DNA of 64,000 bases from Paenibacillus sp. OVF10 (GCA_022836915.1 CP094668.1:2852001-2916000); one strand, 5' to 3'. Positions 55,301 through 64,000 are shown, counted from the first letter of the stretch. Notes: generated from the letters alone by a model not told the origin. Made by a program: numbers and translations.

Positions 55301-55786
55301 ATGAATGAAATGAACTATGAACAATTTAGAGCCCATTTGAAGAAAGCGTCACGTAAACGAAATGTACCTTTGATTAAGATCGTTGCATTTCAAGAGAAAT
55401 ACATGAAGATTGAAGAAGTTCAATTTTACGATGTGGAACAAAATCATATGAGTGTTCAGGCCTGCAATACGTTGTGGATGCATCTGGAGAATAAATCTTT
55501 CCGTAATATGGTGTCCCAACATTTGCAGTTTTATAGAGACATGGAGAACCTGGGTCGGCATTCTTTTGAGAATCTGATCAAAGAACTATATGATACGTCT
55601 GTTCCTGTGCTGCTCGATTACAACCCCGCTCATTATTACACCTCGGGGCAGCTCGCTGAAATTTTGGCCATGGATGAGGAGAGGCTGATTGAACAATTGG
55701 AGATGGGCCGCTTCAAGGGGGCTTTTATTAATGAAGATGGAAAATGGCTTAAACCCAAACCGGATGCAATGTTTGTAGATTCATAA
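55301..55786 (+). CDS. Hypothetical protein with a C-terminal HTH-like segment
   Basis: A 161-residue protein I do not recognise. Residues 1-105 are charged and helical (YEQFRAHLKKASRKRN, QHLQFYRDMENLGRH). Residues 110-150 contain YYTSGQLAEILAMDEERLIEQLEMGRFKGAF, which resembles an excisionase/MerR-like helix-turn-helix in which the tyrosine-threonine-x-x-Q-L-A pattern begins the recognition motif. No membrane segment is present. The ribosome site before ATG 55301 is weak (GGGATAATAG); an in-frame ATG at 55310 is an alternative. A strong terminator follows, so it is monocistronic. A DNA-binding role is only an inference from the helical pattern. Confidence 0.75.
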   Translation: MNEMNYEQFRAHLKKASRKRNVPLIKIVAFQEKYMKIEEVQFYDVEQNHMSVQACNTLWMHLENKSFRNMVSQHLQFYRDMENLGRHSFENLIKELYDTSVPVLLDYNPAHYYTSGQLAEILAMDEERLIEQLEMGRFKGAFINEDGKWLKPKPDAMFVDS

Positions 55787-55811
55787 ACGTCATAAAGTTC
55801 CCATGATAAGC

Positions 55812-55859
55812 AAAATCCTGCAACGCCGCGCATCAAGCGCTGGAGGCTGCAGGATTTTT
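55812..55859 (+). terminator. Terminator after the hypothetical gene
   Basis: AAAATCCTGCA and TGCAGGATTTT form a perfect 11-bp stem, with a partial inner pairing GCGC/GCGC, and end in T5. Confidence 0.92.
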
Positions 55860-56014
55860 AATGGAGACACGAAGGGCAAGGAATTGCAACTTTAAGAACA
55901 TGAAGTAAGTCAGGTTACCACCATTCGATAAAATAGGGACTAAAATATCAGATGTGCGTTCAGGCGTCAGAGAAAGGGACAATTGGACAAGGAAATAAGT
56001 CGAAAGATGCGTGT

Positions 56015-56078
56015 TTTTGAATGTTTTTAAATTATTTTGAATGAAAGTGGTTGTTTTTTGAGTGGATTATGATACTAT
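56015..56078 (+). promoter_or_regulatory. Promoter and phased direct repeats before fruR
   Basis: TTTTGAATG occurs at 56015-56023 and 56035-56043, and TTTTGAGTG at 56056-56064, spaced 20 and 21 bases (two helical turns). TTGTTT (56051-56056) and TACTAT (56073-56078) with a 16-base spacer are a plausible promoter. DeoR-family proteins often bind such phased repeats, so FruR autoregulation is likely. Confidence 0.6.
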
Positions 56079-56100
56079 AGAAGCAGTTGGAGGAATGAAG

Positions 56101-56847
56101 ATGCTGACTGAAGAACGATATGCTGCAATTATAGAGCGCTTACATTTACAGGGAATTGTGAAGTTACAAGAGCTTGTTGATGTGTTGGGTGCTTCTGAAT
56201 CAACGATTAGGCGTGATTTGATTGATTTGGAGAGTCGTCAGATGCTCAAACGCATCCACGGCGGTGCCGCACTGGTGAATGAAAAAACGCTGGAACCGGG
56301 CATGGAAGAAAAAACGTTCAAAAACATTCAACAAAAAACGACGATTGCCCGTTTGGCTGCACAGGAGATCGAAAATGGCGAATGCATCTATTTGGATGCA
56401 GGAACGACAACGTTAGCCATGATTCCTTTTATTGAAGCTAAGGACGTAACGGTTGTTACCAACGGACTTTCACATGTTGAAGCTTTGGTAAGCAAACGTA
56501 TTCGCAGTTATTTGCTTGGAGGTATGATGAAAATTCATACAAAAGCAGTCATTGGCAGTATCGCATTACAGAACATGGATAATTTCCGTTTTGATAAATG
56601 TTTTCTTGGAAGCAACGGAGTTGATCCCGAAATGGGGTATACAACACCGGATCCAGAGGAAGCCTTGATTAAAAGGCGTGCACATCAATTGTCGGGAAAA
56701 TCTTATGTGCTGGCTGATTCCAGCAAAATAGGGGAAATTACTTTTGCCAAATTGTTTGATTTGGAGGAGGCCGATTTGATTACCGAGCAGATGCCAGAAC
56801 ACTGGCGGCCTGGAATCGCCCAGAAAACTAAAATAATTGAGGGATAA
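56101..56847 (+). CDS. fruR: DeoR-family repressor of the fructose operon
   Basis: A 248-residue regulator. The DeoR HTH (3-57) reads TEERYAAIIERLHLQGIVKLQELVDVLGASESTIRRDLIDLE, followed by KRIHGGAA, the DeoR signature. The sugar-phosphate-binding domain (about 75-235) has DAGTTTLAM and GSNGVDPEMGYTTPD. GGAGG at 56089-56093 points to the ATG at 56101. The gene is 2 bases ahead of fruK and part of fruR-fruK-fruA. In B. subtilis, FruR responds to fructose 1-phosphate; the same inducer is inferred here. The phased repeats upstream are the likely operator. Confidence 0.93.
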   Translation: MLTEERYAAIIERLHLQGIVKLQELVDVLGASESTIRRDLIDLESRQMLKRIHGGAALVNEKTLEPGMEEKTFKNIQQKTTIARLAAQEIENGECIYLDAGTTTLAMIPFIEAKDVTVVTNGLSHVEALVSKRIRSYLLGGMMKIHTKAVIGSIALQNMDNFRFDKCFLGSNGVDPEMGYTTPDPEEALIKRRAHQLSGKSYVLADSSKIGEITFAKLFDLEEADLITEQMPEHWRPGIAQKTKIIEG

Positions 56848-56849
56848 CG

Positions 56850-57761
56850 ATGATATATACGATAACACTTAACCCGTCCATTGATTACATCGTGGAAATT
56901 GATGAGCTGAAGCTTGGCGGATTGAATCGAATGAATCGGGATTTGAAGCTCCCTGGCGGCAAAGGCATTAATGTCTCTCGCATACTGAATCAACTTGGAG
57001 CAGATAACACGGCCATCGGTTTCCTTGGTGGATTTACTGGACGTTTCATTAATGACAAGTTGCAAGAAGATAACATTCGGACAGACTTTGTCACGATTGC
57101 AGACGATACTCGCATTAACATCAAGCTGAAGCATGGAGAAGAGACAGAGATTAATGGTCTTGGACCTGCAATAAGTGCAGAAGAGGCAGAGCAGTTGCTT
57201 CACAAATTGTCTTCGTTGGAAAAAGGAGATATTGTCATTCTCTCCGGAAGTGTACCGCCTTCACTTGGAACGGATTTTTATGATCGTCTCATTAAAGTCT
57301 GCAAGCAAACGGGTGCCGAATTTGTGATTGATACAACTGGCCCTGCGTTAATGGAAGCTCTTGAACATGCACCATTGCTGGTGAAGCCAAATCATCATGA
57401 ACTGGCTGAACTGTTCGGTGTAACGATTGATACTCGTGAGGAACTGGTGTTATACGGGCGTAAGTTGCTGGAAGCCGGTGCCAAACATGTGTTGATCTCC
57501 ATGGCAGGTGAGGGTGCATTATTCATTACCAAAGCGGAAGTTCATCATGCGAATGTGCCAAAAGGCATTGTGAAAAACTCGGTTGGTGCCGGTGACTCCA
57601 TGATTGGCGGATTCGTAGGTACCTATGTACAGAGCGGAGATTTGCTGGAAGCTTTCCGCACAGGGGTTGCATCTGGAAGCGCGACTGCGTTCTCGGATGA
57701 TCTGGCAACACGTGAATTGATTGATGAATTGCGCAATCAAGTAACCATTACGACAATCTAG
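56850..57761 (+). CDS. fruK: 1-phosphofructokinase
   Basis: A 303-residue PfkB-family kinase that converts fructose 1-phosphate to fructose 1,6-bisphosphate. The N-terminus MIYTITLNPSIDYIVEID is diagnostic. GGKGINVSRILNQLGADNTAIGFLGGFTG is the first PfkB signature, and VKNSVGAGDSMIGGFVGTY holds the catalytic Asp249. The start follows the fruR stop by two bases, with GAGGGATAACG as ribosome site, so it is cotranscribed. It takes the product of the FruA phosphotransferase into glycolysis. Confidence 0.96.
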   Translation: MIYTITLNPSIDYIVEIDELKLGGLNRMNRDLKLPGGKGINVSRILNQLGADNTAIGFLGGFTGRFINDKLQEDNIRTDFVTIADDTRINIKLKHGEETEINGLGPAISAEEAEQLLHKLSSLEKGDIVILSGSVPPSLGTDFYDRLIKVCKQTGAEFVIDTTGPALMEALEHAPLLVKPNHHELAELFGVTIDTREELVLYGRKLLEAGAKHVLISMAGEGALFITKAEVHHANVPKGIVKNSVGAGDSMIGGFVGTYVQSGDLLEAFRTGVASGSATAFSDDLATRELIDELRNQVTITTI

Positions 57762-57851
57762 TCTAAATGCCATATAAAAGGTTTTCATTGTAATTGTAAT
57801 GTAGTGAGGCCTGCATATGCAGGCCGACTGAACTTAAGGGAGTGTACCAAG

Positions 57852-59819
57852 ATGAGAATAACAGACTTGATGATCCAGGAAACGATGATCATGGACCTGC
57901 AAGCCACAACCAAAGATGAGGCTATTGATGAACTAATTGCAAGCCTGAACCGAAGCGGACGAATTAATGATCCGGTCCTGTTCAAGGAAATGATCTATAA
58001 AAGAGAAGCTGAGTCCAGCACGGGGATTGGTGGCGGAATTGCAATGCCACATGCCAAAACAACAGCGGTGAACGAACCAACAGTTGTATTTGCCAAAAGT
58101 AGAAAAGGGCTTGATTTTGAAGCGTTGGATGATCAGCCAGCTCATGTGTTCTTCATGATTGCAGCTCCAGAAGGCGCAGGTAATACCCATCTGCGTACGC
58201 TTGCAGCTCTTTCCAGGTTGTTGATTGATAGCGATTTCATCTCACAATTGATGAGTACAGATACACCTGCCGAAGTTAGTGCATTGTTTGATGCCAAACA
58301 GGCAGAAGCAGCGGAGAAGGAAGCAGCCAAAGAAAAAGCAAAAGCTGAAAAAGCAGCAAATGTCGCATCCACTTCTACTACTGGTCAGCAACAGAATACC
58401 TCTGGTGTGATTGTAGGTAATGCAAATTCGGAAGATTTTGTTGTTGCGGTTACAGCCTGTCCAACTGGTATAGCGCATACGTTTATGGCTGAAGATGCAC
58501 TTAAAAAGAAAGCTCAGGAAATGGGCATCAATATTCGCGTAGAGACAAACGGCTCTGAAGGAGCGCAGAATGTTCTGACTGCTGATGAGATCGCTCGGGC
58601 TAAAGGGGTTATCGTTGCCGCAGACAAAAATGTGGAGATGGCACGTTTCGATGGCAAACCGGTATTGCAAAGACCGGTGAGTGATGGAATCCGTAAATCC
58701 GAAGAGCTGATTCGCAAGGCCGTTAACGGTGATGCACCGATCTATCGCAGCCAAGGCGGAAATGCCAAAGAAGAGGGCGCAAGCGGTGGCAAAATCAGTG
58801 TAGGTAGCAAAATCTATAAAGATCTGATGAATGGTATCTCGCATATGCTGCCATTCGTTGTAGGTGGCGGTATCCTGCTAGCAATCTCCTTCTTGTTCGA
58901 ACAGCTTGCTAGCCCTGAGAATCCGATTGTGCAACTGCTTCAAACGATCGGTGGCGGAACAGGTGCATTCCACTTCCTGATTCCGGTACTTGCCGGATTT
59001 ATCGCGATGAGCATTGGTGATCGCCCGGCCCTGATGCCTGGTATGGTCGGTGGATTGATGGCGGTTAACTCAAACGCCGGTTTCCTTGGTGGTTTGGCTG
59101 CCGGTTTCCTGGCGGGTTATGTAGTTATTGGTCTCCGTAAGTTGTTCAAAGGATTGCCAAAAGCGATTGATGGCTTGAAACCAATCTTGCTGTATCCGGT
59201 ATTTGGTTTGCTGATCGTGGGTGCCATCAGTTTCTATGTCTTTGATCCAATCTTTGGTTCCCTGAACACATGGCTTGTAGATGCACTTGGTAACTTGGGT
59301 ACAGGTAATGCGGTATTGTTGGGCTTGTTGCTTGGCGGTATGATGTCCATCGATATGGGTGGACCGTTCAACAAAGCGGCTTATACGTTCGCTATCGGCG
59401 TATTCACATCCAGTGGTAACACAGACGGTGCATGGATGGCAGCGGTTATGGCAGGCGGTATGGTGCCTCCTCTGGCGATTGCACTTGCAACAACGTTCTT
59501 CAAATCCAAATTCACGGAGCAAGAACGTAAATCCGGCCTGACTAACTATGTACTTGGATTCTCTTTCATTACAGAAGGTGCAATTCCATTTGCTGCGGCT
59601 GATCCATTGCGTGTATTAACTTCTTGTATTCTGGGTTCCGCTGTTGCTGGCGGATTGACACAACTGTGGAGCATTAATGTACCAGCTCCGCACGGCGGGA
59701 TCTTTGTTGCAGCACTGGCGAACCACGCACTATTGTTCTTGCTCGCTGTTGCGATTGGTTCTGTGATCTCCGGTCTGATTCTGGGACTGTGGAAGAAGTC
59801 ACCAACGCTTGTGAAGTAA
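57852..59819 (+). CDS. fruA: Fructose-specific PTS enzyme IIABC
   Basis: A 655-residue fused phosphotransferase that imports fructose as fructose 1-phosphate. The EIIA domain (1-150) has the phosphohistidine His67 in GGGIAMPHAK. A Lys/Ala linker (160-185) leads to EIIB (about 195-300) with the phosphocysteine Cys203 in AVTACPTGIAHTFMAE. The EIIC membrane domain (about 310-655) has several helices and the GAIPFAAADPLRV loop. AGGGAG lies about 10 bases before the ATG at 57852; an upstream in-frame ATG at 57804 lacks a ribosome site. It closes the fruRKA operon, which ends at a terminator. Confidence 0.96.
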   Translation: MRITDLMIQETMIMDLQATTKDEAIDELIASLNRSGRINDPVLFKEMIYKREAESSTGIGGGIAMPHAKTTAVNEPTVVFAKSRKGLDFEALDDQPAHVFFMIAAPEGAGNTHLRTLAALSRLLIDSDFISQLMSTDTPAEVSALFDAKQAEAAEKEAAKEKAKAEKAANVASTSTTGQQQNTSGVIVGNANSEDFVVAVTACPTGIAHTFMAEDALKKKAQEMGINIRVETNGSEGAQNVLTADEIARAKGVIVAADKNVEMARFDGKPVLQRPVSDGIRKSEELIRKAVNGDAPIYRSQGGNAKEEGASGGKISVGSKIYKDLMNGISHMLPFVVGGGILLAISFLFEQLASPENPIVQLLQTIGGGTGAFHFLIPVLAGFIAMSIGDRPALMPGMVGGLMAVNSNAGFLGGLAAGFLAGYVVIGLRKLFKGLPKAIDGLKPILLYPVFGLLIVGAISFYVFDPIFGSLNTWLVDALGNLGTGNAVLLGLLLGGMMSIDMGGPFNKAAYTFAIGVFTSSGNTDGAWMAAVMAGGMVPPLAIALATTFFKSKFTEQERKSGLTNYVLGFSFITEGAIPFAAADPLRVLTSCILGSAVAGGLTQLWSINVPAPHGGIFVAALANHALLFLLAVAIGSVISGLILGLWKKSPTLVK

Positions 59820-59830
59820 CAAATATAAGA

Positions 59831-59868
59831 AACATCTCCTGGGTGAAACTCACTTGGGGGTGTTTTTT
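59831..59868 (+). terminator. Terminator after fruA
   Basis: AACATCTCC pairs with GGGGGTGTT (two G-U pairs) and GGTGA/TCAC extends the inner stem, followed by T6. Confidence 0.8.
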
Positions 59869-60017
59869 ATTTCAGCTTTTTCGTCAGGTAGTGGAAAGTT
59901 GCCTCCGGATTTGTGTAAAATGCTTATTTAGATTTTACATTCATGTGTGGTAAACTAAATATAATTATATTTTGAAACTATGTTTCGTCTAATGAAACTT
60001 ATGCAGGAGGAATTGGA

Positions 60018-60804
60018 ATGTCTGATGTAATTAAAAGTCAGGTGCAGAAGCAGTTTGCGAAAAATGCAGGAAAATACGTGACGAGTGCGGGGCATGCCAA
60101 AGGTGAGGATCTCGCGTTGCTCGTGGCTTCATCTCAAGCCACTCCGGATATGAACGTGCTGGATATCGCCACAGGGGAGGGCATGTTGCTAATGCTTTGG
60201 CTCCACTTGTTCAGCGGGTGACAGCCCTCGATCTAACGGAGGAAATGCTTCAGGCAGCTGAAGCATTTATCCAGGGAATGGACACGGTAATGTAAATTTT
60301 GTAGCCGGAGATGCAGAGAAGCTGCCGTTTGATGATGATATCTTTGACCTTGTAACCTGCCGAATCGCTGCTCACCATTTTCCGGACGTTTCTTCGTTTG
60401 TTCATGAGGCATTACGAGTTATGAAGCCCGGTGGAAGGTTGTTATTCATTGACAACGTGGCACCTGAACGTGATGAGAATGACCAGTTTTACAATGAAGT
60501 GGAGAAGTGCCGAGATGCAAGCCATGTTCGAGCATGGCGCAAGACGGAATGGATTCATATGCTGGAGTATGCGGGCTTCCGAATGGAAACGATGGTTTCC
60601 TTCCAGAAGCGCTTTAAGTTTGAAGAGTGGTGTAACCGTGCAGCACTGCCGGAACGGGAGAGAAGGGAACTTGAAGCGAGCATGTTGAGCGCACCATCCA
60701 TCATCAGAAAATTTTTTAATTTTGAAGTGACAACGAACGGGAAGCTCGACAGCTTCCAAGGAGAAAGTGTGTATATCCAAGCGATTAAACCAACTCATGT
60801 CTGA
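60018..60804 (+). CDS. Class I SAM-dependent methyltransferase (two frameshifts)
   Basis: A 262-residue UbiE/Ubie-COQ5-like methyltransferase when repaired. The SAM motif I is VLDIATGGGHVANALAP, motif II begins with VTALDLTEEML, and FVAGDAEKLPFDDDIFDLVTCRIAAHHFPD carries motifs III and the post-motif region; VMKPGGRLLFIDNV follows. The breaks are at 60173-60176 (GGGG to GGGGG) and near 60278 (GG to GGG). GCAGGAGGAATTGG supplies a strong ribosome site. The acceptor substrate is unknown. A small inverted repeat, GAAAC-TAT-GTTTC, lies at 59974-59986, 31 bases before the ATG and in the leader. The gene is monocistronic and ends at a bidirectional terminator. Confidence 0.87.
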
Positions 60805-60866
60805 TTAGGTAAAACAAATGATTTAGCTGAGCAGTTTATGAAAAGAGTTAATGGATGAATGTCGAT

Positions 60867-60918
60867 AAAATAAAACAAGCAGAGTACCTTGAACAGGTAG
60901 ATCTGCTTGTTTTATTTT
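60867..60918. terminator. Perfect bidirectional terminator
   Basis: AAAATAAAACAAGCAGA (60867-60883) and its exact complement (60902-60918) form a 17-bp perfect stem, A-rich on one side and T-rich on the other. It separates the plus-strand methyltransferase from the convergent minus-strand dehydrogenase and should end both. Confidence 0.95.
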
Positions 60919-60943
60919 GCATATTTATAATCAAAGCAACGGT

Positions 60944-62083
60944 TCAGGGTTTTAGTATAACTTTGGTGCACTCGTCTTCATGATCGTTGAAAATGCGATA
61001 CGCATCGCTTGCATTCTCTAGTGAAATTCGATGGGAGATGATCTCCGTTGGATCAAATTCACCAGCAGTGATTTTGCGGAACAATTCAGGCATGTAATGT
61101 ATAACAGGAGCTTGTCCCATTTTAAGATTGATATTGCGTTCAAACAGGTTGCCTAACGGAAACATGTTGTAGGAAGAGCCGTATACACCCGTAAGTTGGA
61201 GTGTACCGAATTTGCGGATTGCTTTCATGCCGATTTCGATCGCACTCAGTGAACCGCCATGAAGTTTTAGCTTCTGTCCGATCTCCTCCAGCGTGGTTTT
61301 TTTACCATCCATACCTACACAGTCGATAACAACGTCGGTTCCGCCTTGTGTAATCTCACGAATGTGCTCACCCATATCATCGTAATCTTCGAAATTAAAG
61401 ATCTCTGCGTCATTCAAACGTTTGGCTTTCTCCAGTCGATAGGGCAGGCGATCCACAGCAATAACGCGTTTGGCACCTTTCATCCAGGCGAACTTCTGCG
61501 TCATCAGTCCAATGGGTCCACTACCGAGTACAGTGACCGTATCTCCCGGTTTAACCCCGGCATTCTCGACGCTCCAGTAAGCCGTTGGAAGAACATCGGA
61601 CAGGAACAATAAGGCTTCATCTTCCAGTTCACAGGATTCCGGAATCACAAACGGAGTGAAGTTCCCGAAGGGAACACGCAATAATTCAGCCTGACCTCCG
61701 GGGTGATTTCCGTAGCGTTCGGTGAACCCAAAATAACCACCTGTATGAATATCCGGATTGCCATTGGAATTATCGCACTGGCTCTCCATGTCATGATTGC
61801 AATAGAAGCATTCACCACAAGCGATGTTAAAAGGCAGGACCACACGGTCCCCCTTCTTCACACGTGTCACTTCCGGACCTACTTCTTCCACAATGCCCAT
61901 CGGTTCATGACCGATAACATAATCTTTGGCAGCAGGCAGAGCTCCCTGATAAATATGCAAATCGGATCCACATATAGCTGTGGAAGTAATACGAACGATA
62001 ATGTCATCCTTCTGTTGCAGTTTGGGATCTTCAACCTCTTTGACTTGAATGTCCTTTATTCCCTGAAACGTAACGGCTCTCAT
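60944..62083 (-). CDS. Zinc-dependent alcohol dehydrogenase, formaldehyde dehydrogenase-like
   Basis: A 379-residue medium-chain dehydrogenase. The catalytic zinc site has the Cys in AICGSDLHIYQG and His-Glu in GHEPMGIVEEVG. The structural zinc cluster is CGECFYCNHDMESQC (Cys-x2-Cys-x2-Cys-x7-Cys). NAD binding uses VLGSGPIGLMTQ, with the acidic Asp of AVDRLPYRLEKA favouring NAD. The loop insertion (NPDIHTGGYFGFTERYGNHPGGQAELLR) resembles glutathione-independent formaldehyde dehydrogenases. GGAGGA precedes the ATG. It is 79 bases downstream of the oxalate decarboxylase gene on the same strand, so formate or oxalate-related chemistry may connect them, although this is only contextual. Confidence 0.92.
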   Translation of the reverse strand: MRAVTFQGIKDIQVKEVEDPKLQQKDDIIVRITSTAICGSDLHIYQGALPAAKDYVIGHEPMGIVEEVGPEVTRVKKGDRVVLPFNIACGECFYCNHDMESQCDNSNGNPDIHTGGYFGFTERYGNHPGGQAELLRVPFGNFTPFVIPESCELEDEALLFLSDVLPTAYWSVENAGVKPGDTVTVLGSGPIGLMTQKFAWMKGAKRVIAVDRLPYRLEKAKRLNDAEIFNFEDYDDMGEHIREITQGGTDVVIDCVGMDGKKTTLEEIGQKLKLHGGSLSAIEIGMKAIRKFGTLQLTGVYGSSYNMFPLGNLFERNINLKMGQAPVIHYMPELFRKITAGEFDPTEIISHRISLENASDAYRIFNDHEDECTKVILKP

Positions 62084-62162
62084 CTTTCATATTCCTCCTT
62101 ATATAGTGGGATTCTCTGACAATTACCCCATTTCAGCATAAATGATAGATATACATATTAAA

Positions 62163-63325
62163 TTAAACGACAGGCCATTTTACTTTACGCAAGGCATCGA
62201 GTAACTCGGGCGGCGCATTCAGATTGTCACGGACCAGATCCCGCGGGGTTAACGCCATCCACTGATTCAGCGATACATCCTCGAATCGATCACTTCGGAA
62301 TATCTCCAAAAACCATAAAGTGTCTGTGCCGGTATTCTGTATATAGTGTCCCATAGCGACAGGAACATATCCGACATCTCCAGCCCGATAATCAAAGGTA
62401 CGAGCAATGCCATTGCCTCCAAACACTGTCATTCTTCCTTGTCCTGTCAGATAATATTGCCATTCATCCGCATTGGGATGCCAGTGCAGCTCACGCATGG
62501 CGCCAGGTCGGATCTCAACAAGTGCTGCTGCAACGGTAGTTGAGATGGGGAAGTTGGTGGAGTCGACAATCCGTACGCTTCCGCCGGGTGTGATGAGTGG
62601 TTCCTGGGCCAGCAATCGGTGTTTGAATGTGAGAGGAACGGTGCCGTATGGGGATTGAACTTCCTGGCTTTCGATGGAACCCGGGACGGTATCTTGGAAA
62701 ATGTACACTTGTTCCTTCGGCATCGACTGAAAAGCGGATTCGGGTACGCCGAAATTGACAGACAATACCTCTGGTGGTGTGTGTGCAAACCAATCGGATA
62801 TGGATAACGTATTCAGATCGGAGAAGGACCCGTCATCAAACACAAGCAGAAATTCACAACCGTCCTCCAGTCCTTGAATGGAATGGGGAAGACCTTTGGG
62901 GAAAAACCAGAGATCGCCAGGCCCGACATCGGCAATAAAATTACGTCCATTCTGATCTACAGAGGTGATTCTTGCCGTTCCCCAGATCATATAGGCCCAT
63001 TCGGATTGCTGATGCCAATGCAACTCCCGTACACCTCCGGGTGTCAGGCTCATGTTCACACCAGCCAGTGTAGTGGCAATAGGGAGATCCCGTACGGTGA
63101 TCTCACGTGACCAACCCCATGGTTCAATTGCATATGGGTATCGGAAAAAGACATTCTCAGATTGGGCAATAACCCATTATCGGTTGCTGGAGGTACCAGC
63201 ATATCGGGGTTCTGTCTATCTCTCATAACATCTCTGGGTCCCAAATCAGGTCCACCGGCGCCATCACTGCGAATGGGTTGCGGGATAAGCATTGGTTTCT
63301 CGTTTGGTTGTTGTCCTTTGGTCAT
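62163..63325 (-). CDS. Bicupin oxalate decarboxylase family protein (one frameshift)
   Basis: A 387-residue bicupin, close to B. subtilis OxdC (385). Each cupin holds a Mn site: [13 protein letters not shown] (His-x-His-x3-Glu) in the first and [14 protein letters not shown] (His-x-His-x4-Glu) in the second, plus later His residues (PHSIQ and MGHYIQN). The N-terminal 85 residues lie in another frame; the break is at 63116-63119 (CCCC to CCCCC on the plus strand). The lid segment that reads Ser-Glu-Asn-Ser in OxdC aligns with Ser-Asp-Leu-Asn here, so the proton-donating Glu162 equivalent is Asp. The enzyme converts oxalate to formate and CO2. GGAGGG precedes the ATG at 63325. It has no signal peptide. 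Confidence 0.88.
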
Positions 63326-63500
63326 TAAGTAATCCCTCCAGATTCAGTAACATGTCACACGCGACATTGTATCGTTATGTTTACACCTATGAATCAGGGC
63401 CTGGATAATATGAGGGACAAACGAAAAATAAAGACGTGAGAAAGTCGAAAAATCCATGAATCCGGTTATCGAATCAAATGAAGGCAGAATTCCAGATCGA

Positions 63501-63546
63501 ATTGAAGATGATCTTCAATGAGGAAAGGCACTGATAATATAGTGCC
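63501..63546. repeat. Two inverted repeats between oxalate decarboxylase and SDR genes
   Basis: ATTGAAGAT-G-ATCTTCAAT (63501-63519) is a perfect 9-base inverted repeat. GGCACT and AGTGCC (63528-63546) form a short hairpin that on the minus strand is followed by TTTCC, so it may be a weak terminator of the SDR gene. Confidence 0.55.
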
Positions 63547-63561
63547 CAACATCCATCATGG

Positions 63562-64000
63562 TTAAGATGGGTTGGTTGTGGGCTTTCCAGACTTCGTTGT
63601 ACGAAAACGCTGCTCATAAATCTCGTTTACCCGGTGGAGAACAGCAGGGCCTTGCTCTGTAAAACGAAGTGCTGTCGCTTTATTTTTCACCAGAAATGTA
63701 CCGGATTCATGTCTGGTGGGTGATAAAGCCGCACTGTAGAGTAATGAAGCGCCATGACTTGGATGGGGAAAGAACCATTTCATAATGGGTTTGATATAGA
63801 AGGGCAGGCCGGATGTTTTGTTGCCCCTTAGCGTATTATTTCCACCGGGATCTACGCTTAGCAGTTGTATGCCATTCGCTTTGGCAGACTTGGCAACCTC
63901 ACGTGTCCACAGAGATAGACCGAGCTTCGAGACAGCATAGGGACCAAACAGCTTTTTGAATTCAGCTGGACGTTCCAGGATGTTTAGATCAAATTGTTTG
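63562..64000 (-). CDS. Short-chain dehydrogenase, C-terminal part (cut by window edge)
   Basis: The minus-strand frame is open to the window edge and ends at 63562, giving about 145 residues. It contains PYAVSKLGLSLW, the SDR active-site YxxxK, then LLSVDPGGNNT, where SDRs have a Pro-Gly after the sixth strand. The C-terminal part resembles retinol-dehydrogenase-like or WW-domain oxidoreductase-like SDRs (ALSPTRHESGTFLVKN). The cofactor-binding half is outside the window, so the substrate and cofactor cannot be judged. It lies 236 bases upstream of the oxalate decarboxylase gene and points the same way. Confidence 0.85.
   Translation of the reverse strand, partial: KQFDLNILERPAEFKKLFGPYAVSKLGLSLWTREVAKSAKANGIQLLSVDPGGNNTLRGNKTSGLPFYIKPIMKWFFPHPSHGASLLYSAALSPTRHESGTFLVKNKATALRFTEQGPAVLHRVNEIYEQRFRTTKSGKPTTNPS

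Overview
The window looks like a chromosomal segment of an endospore-forming, low-to-mid-GC Gram-positive bacterium, most likely Paenibacillus. The signs are an alpha/beta-type small acid-soluble spore protein, YtaF, strong GGAGG ribosome binding sites, giant secreted enzymes with S-layer homology (SLH) repeats, and a gene order (citZ-icd-mdh, phoR/phoP, polA-mutM-ytaF-coaE, nrdR) resembling the Bacillus subtilis citZ-to-nrdR neighbourhood. The genus is inferred from protein features only.

Layout. 1-2.7 kb: TCA cycle genes (citrate synthase end, icd, mdh). 2.8-7 kb: a small membrane protein, a diguanylate cyclase on the minus strand, a stress-type SDR and a cupin. 7-12.7 kb: phosphate control (phoR, phoP behind a Pho box, a soluble CBS-domain chemoreceptor, pstB behind a second Pho box, phoU). 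12.9-19.8 kb: housekeeping genes (polA, mutM, ytaF, coaE, a lytic transglycosylase, a SASP, nrdR) and tRNA-Ala(GGC). Directly after the tRNA an accessory region starts: a 1207-aa SLH-anchored esterase (minus) diverging from a 2682-aa SLH-anchored protein with two GH43 domains (20-32 kb). 32-41 kb holds a lipase-like hydrolase with its MarR regulator, a berberine-bridge-type flavoprotein, a MalT/LuxR-type activator, a quinone-oxidoreductase-like protein, and a leftward MarR-nitroreductase-monooxygenase operon. 41-45 kb is an iron cluster under Fur boxes (Btr-type AraC fusion, siderophore-binding lipoprotein, FhuF-like reductase). 45-46.7 kb is a TetR/NAD-epimerase pair wrapped in shared operators. 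46.8-53 kb is one collagen-like gene of about 620 Gly-X-Thr triplets. 53-64 kb has a DUF896 protein, a flavin monooxygenase-like protein, the fruRKA operon, a methyltransferase, a zinc alcohol dehydrogenase, an oxalate decarboxylase and the end of an SDR.

A major caveat runs through the whole window. Fifteen protein genes are interrupted by frameshifts that can be repaired by adding one base, usually to a homopolymer (GGGG to GGGGG, A6 to A7, T6 to T7), and the tRNA-Ala T stem also lacks one G. About 26 such single-base losses are visible and no clear gain. This pattern points to uncorrected sequencing deletions, not gene decay, so I annotate these loci as single full-length genes and give the position of each shift.

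The most interesting biology is the giant G-X-T collagen-like surface protein with recent internal duplications, the duplicated GH43 module architecture, the cytoplasmic CBS chemoreceptor embedded in the Pho region, and several well-formed operator arrays that can be assigned to adjacent regulators.
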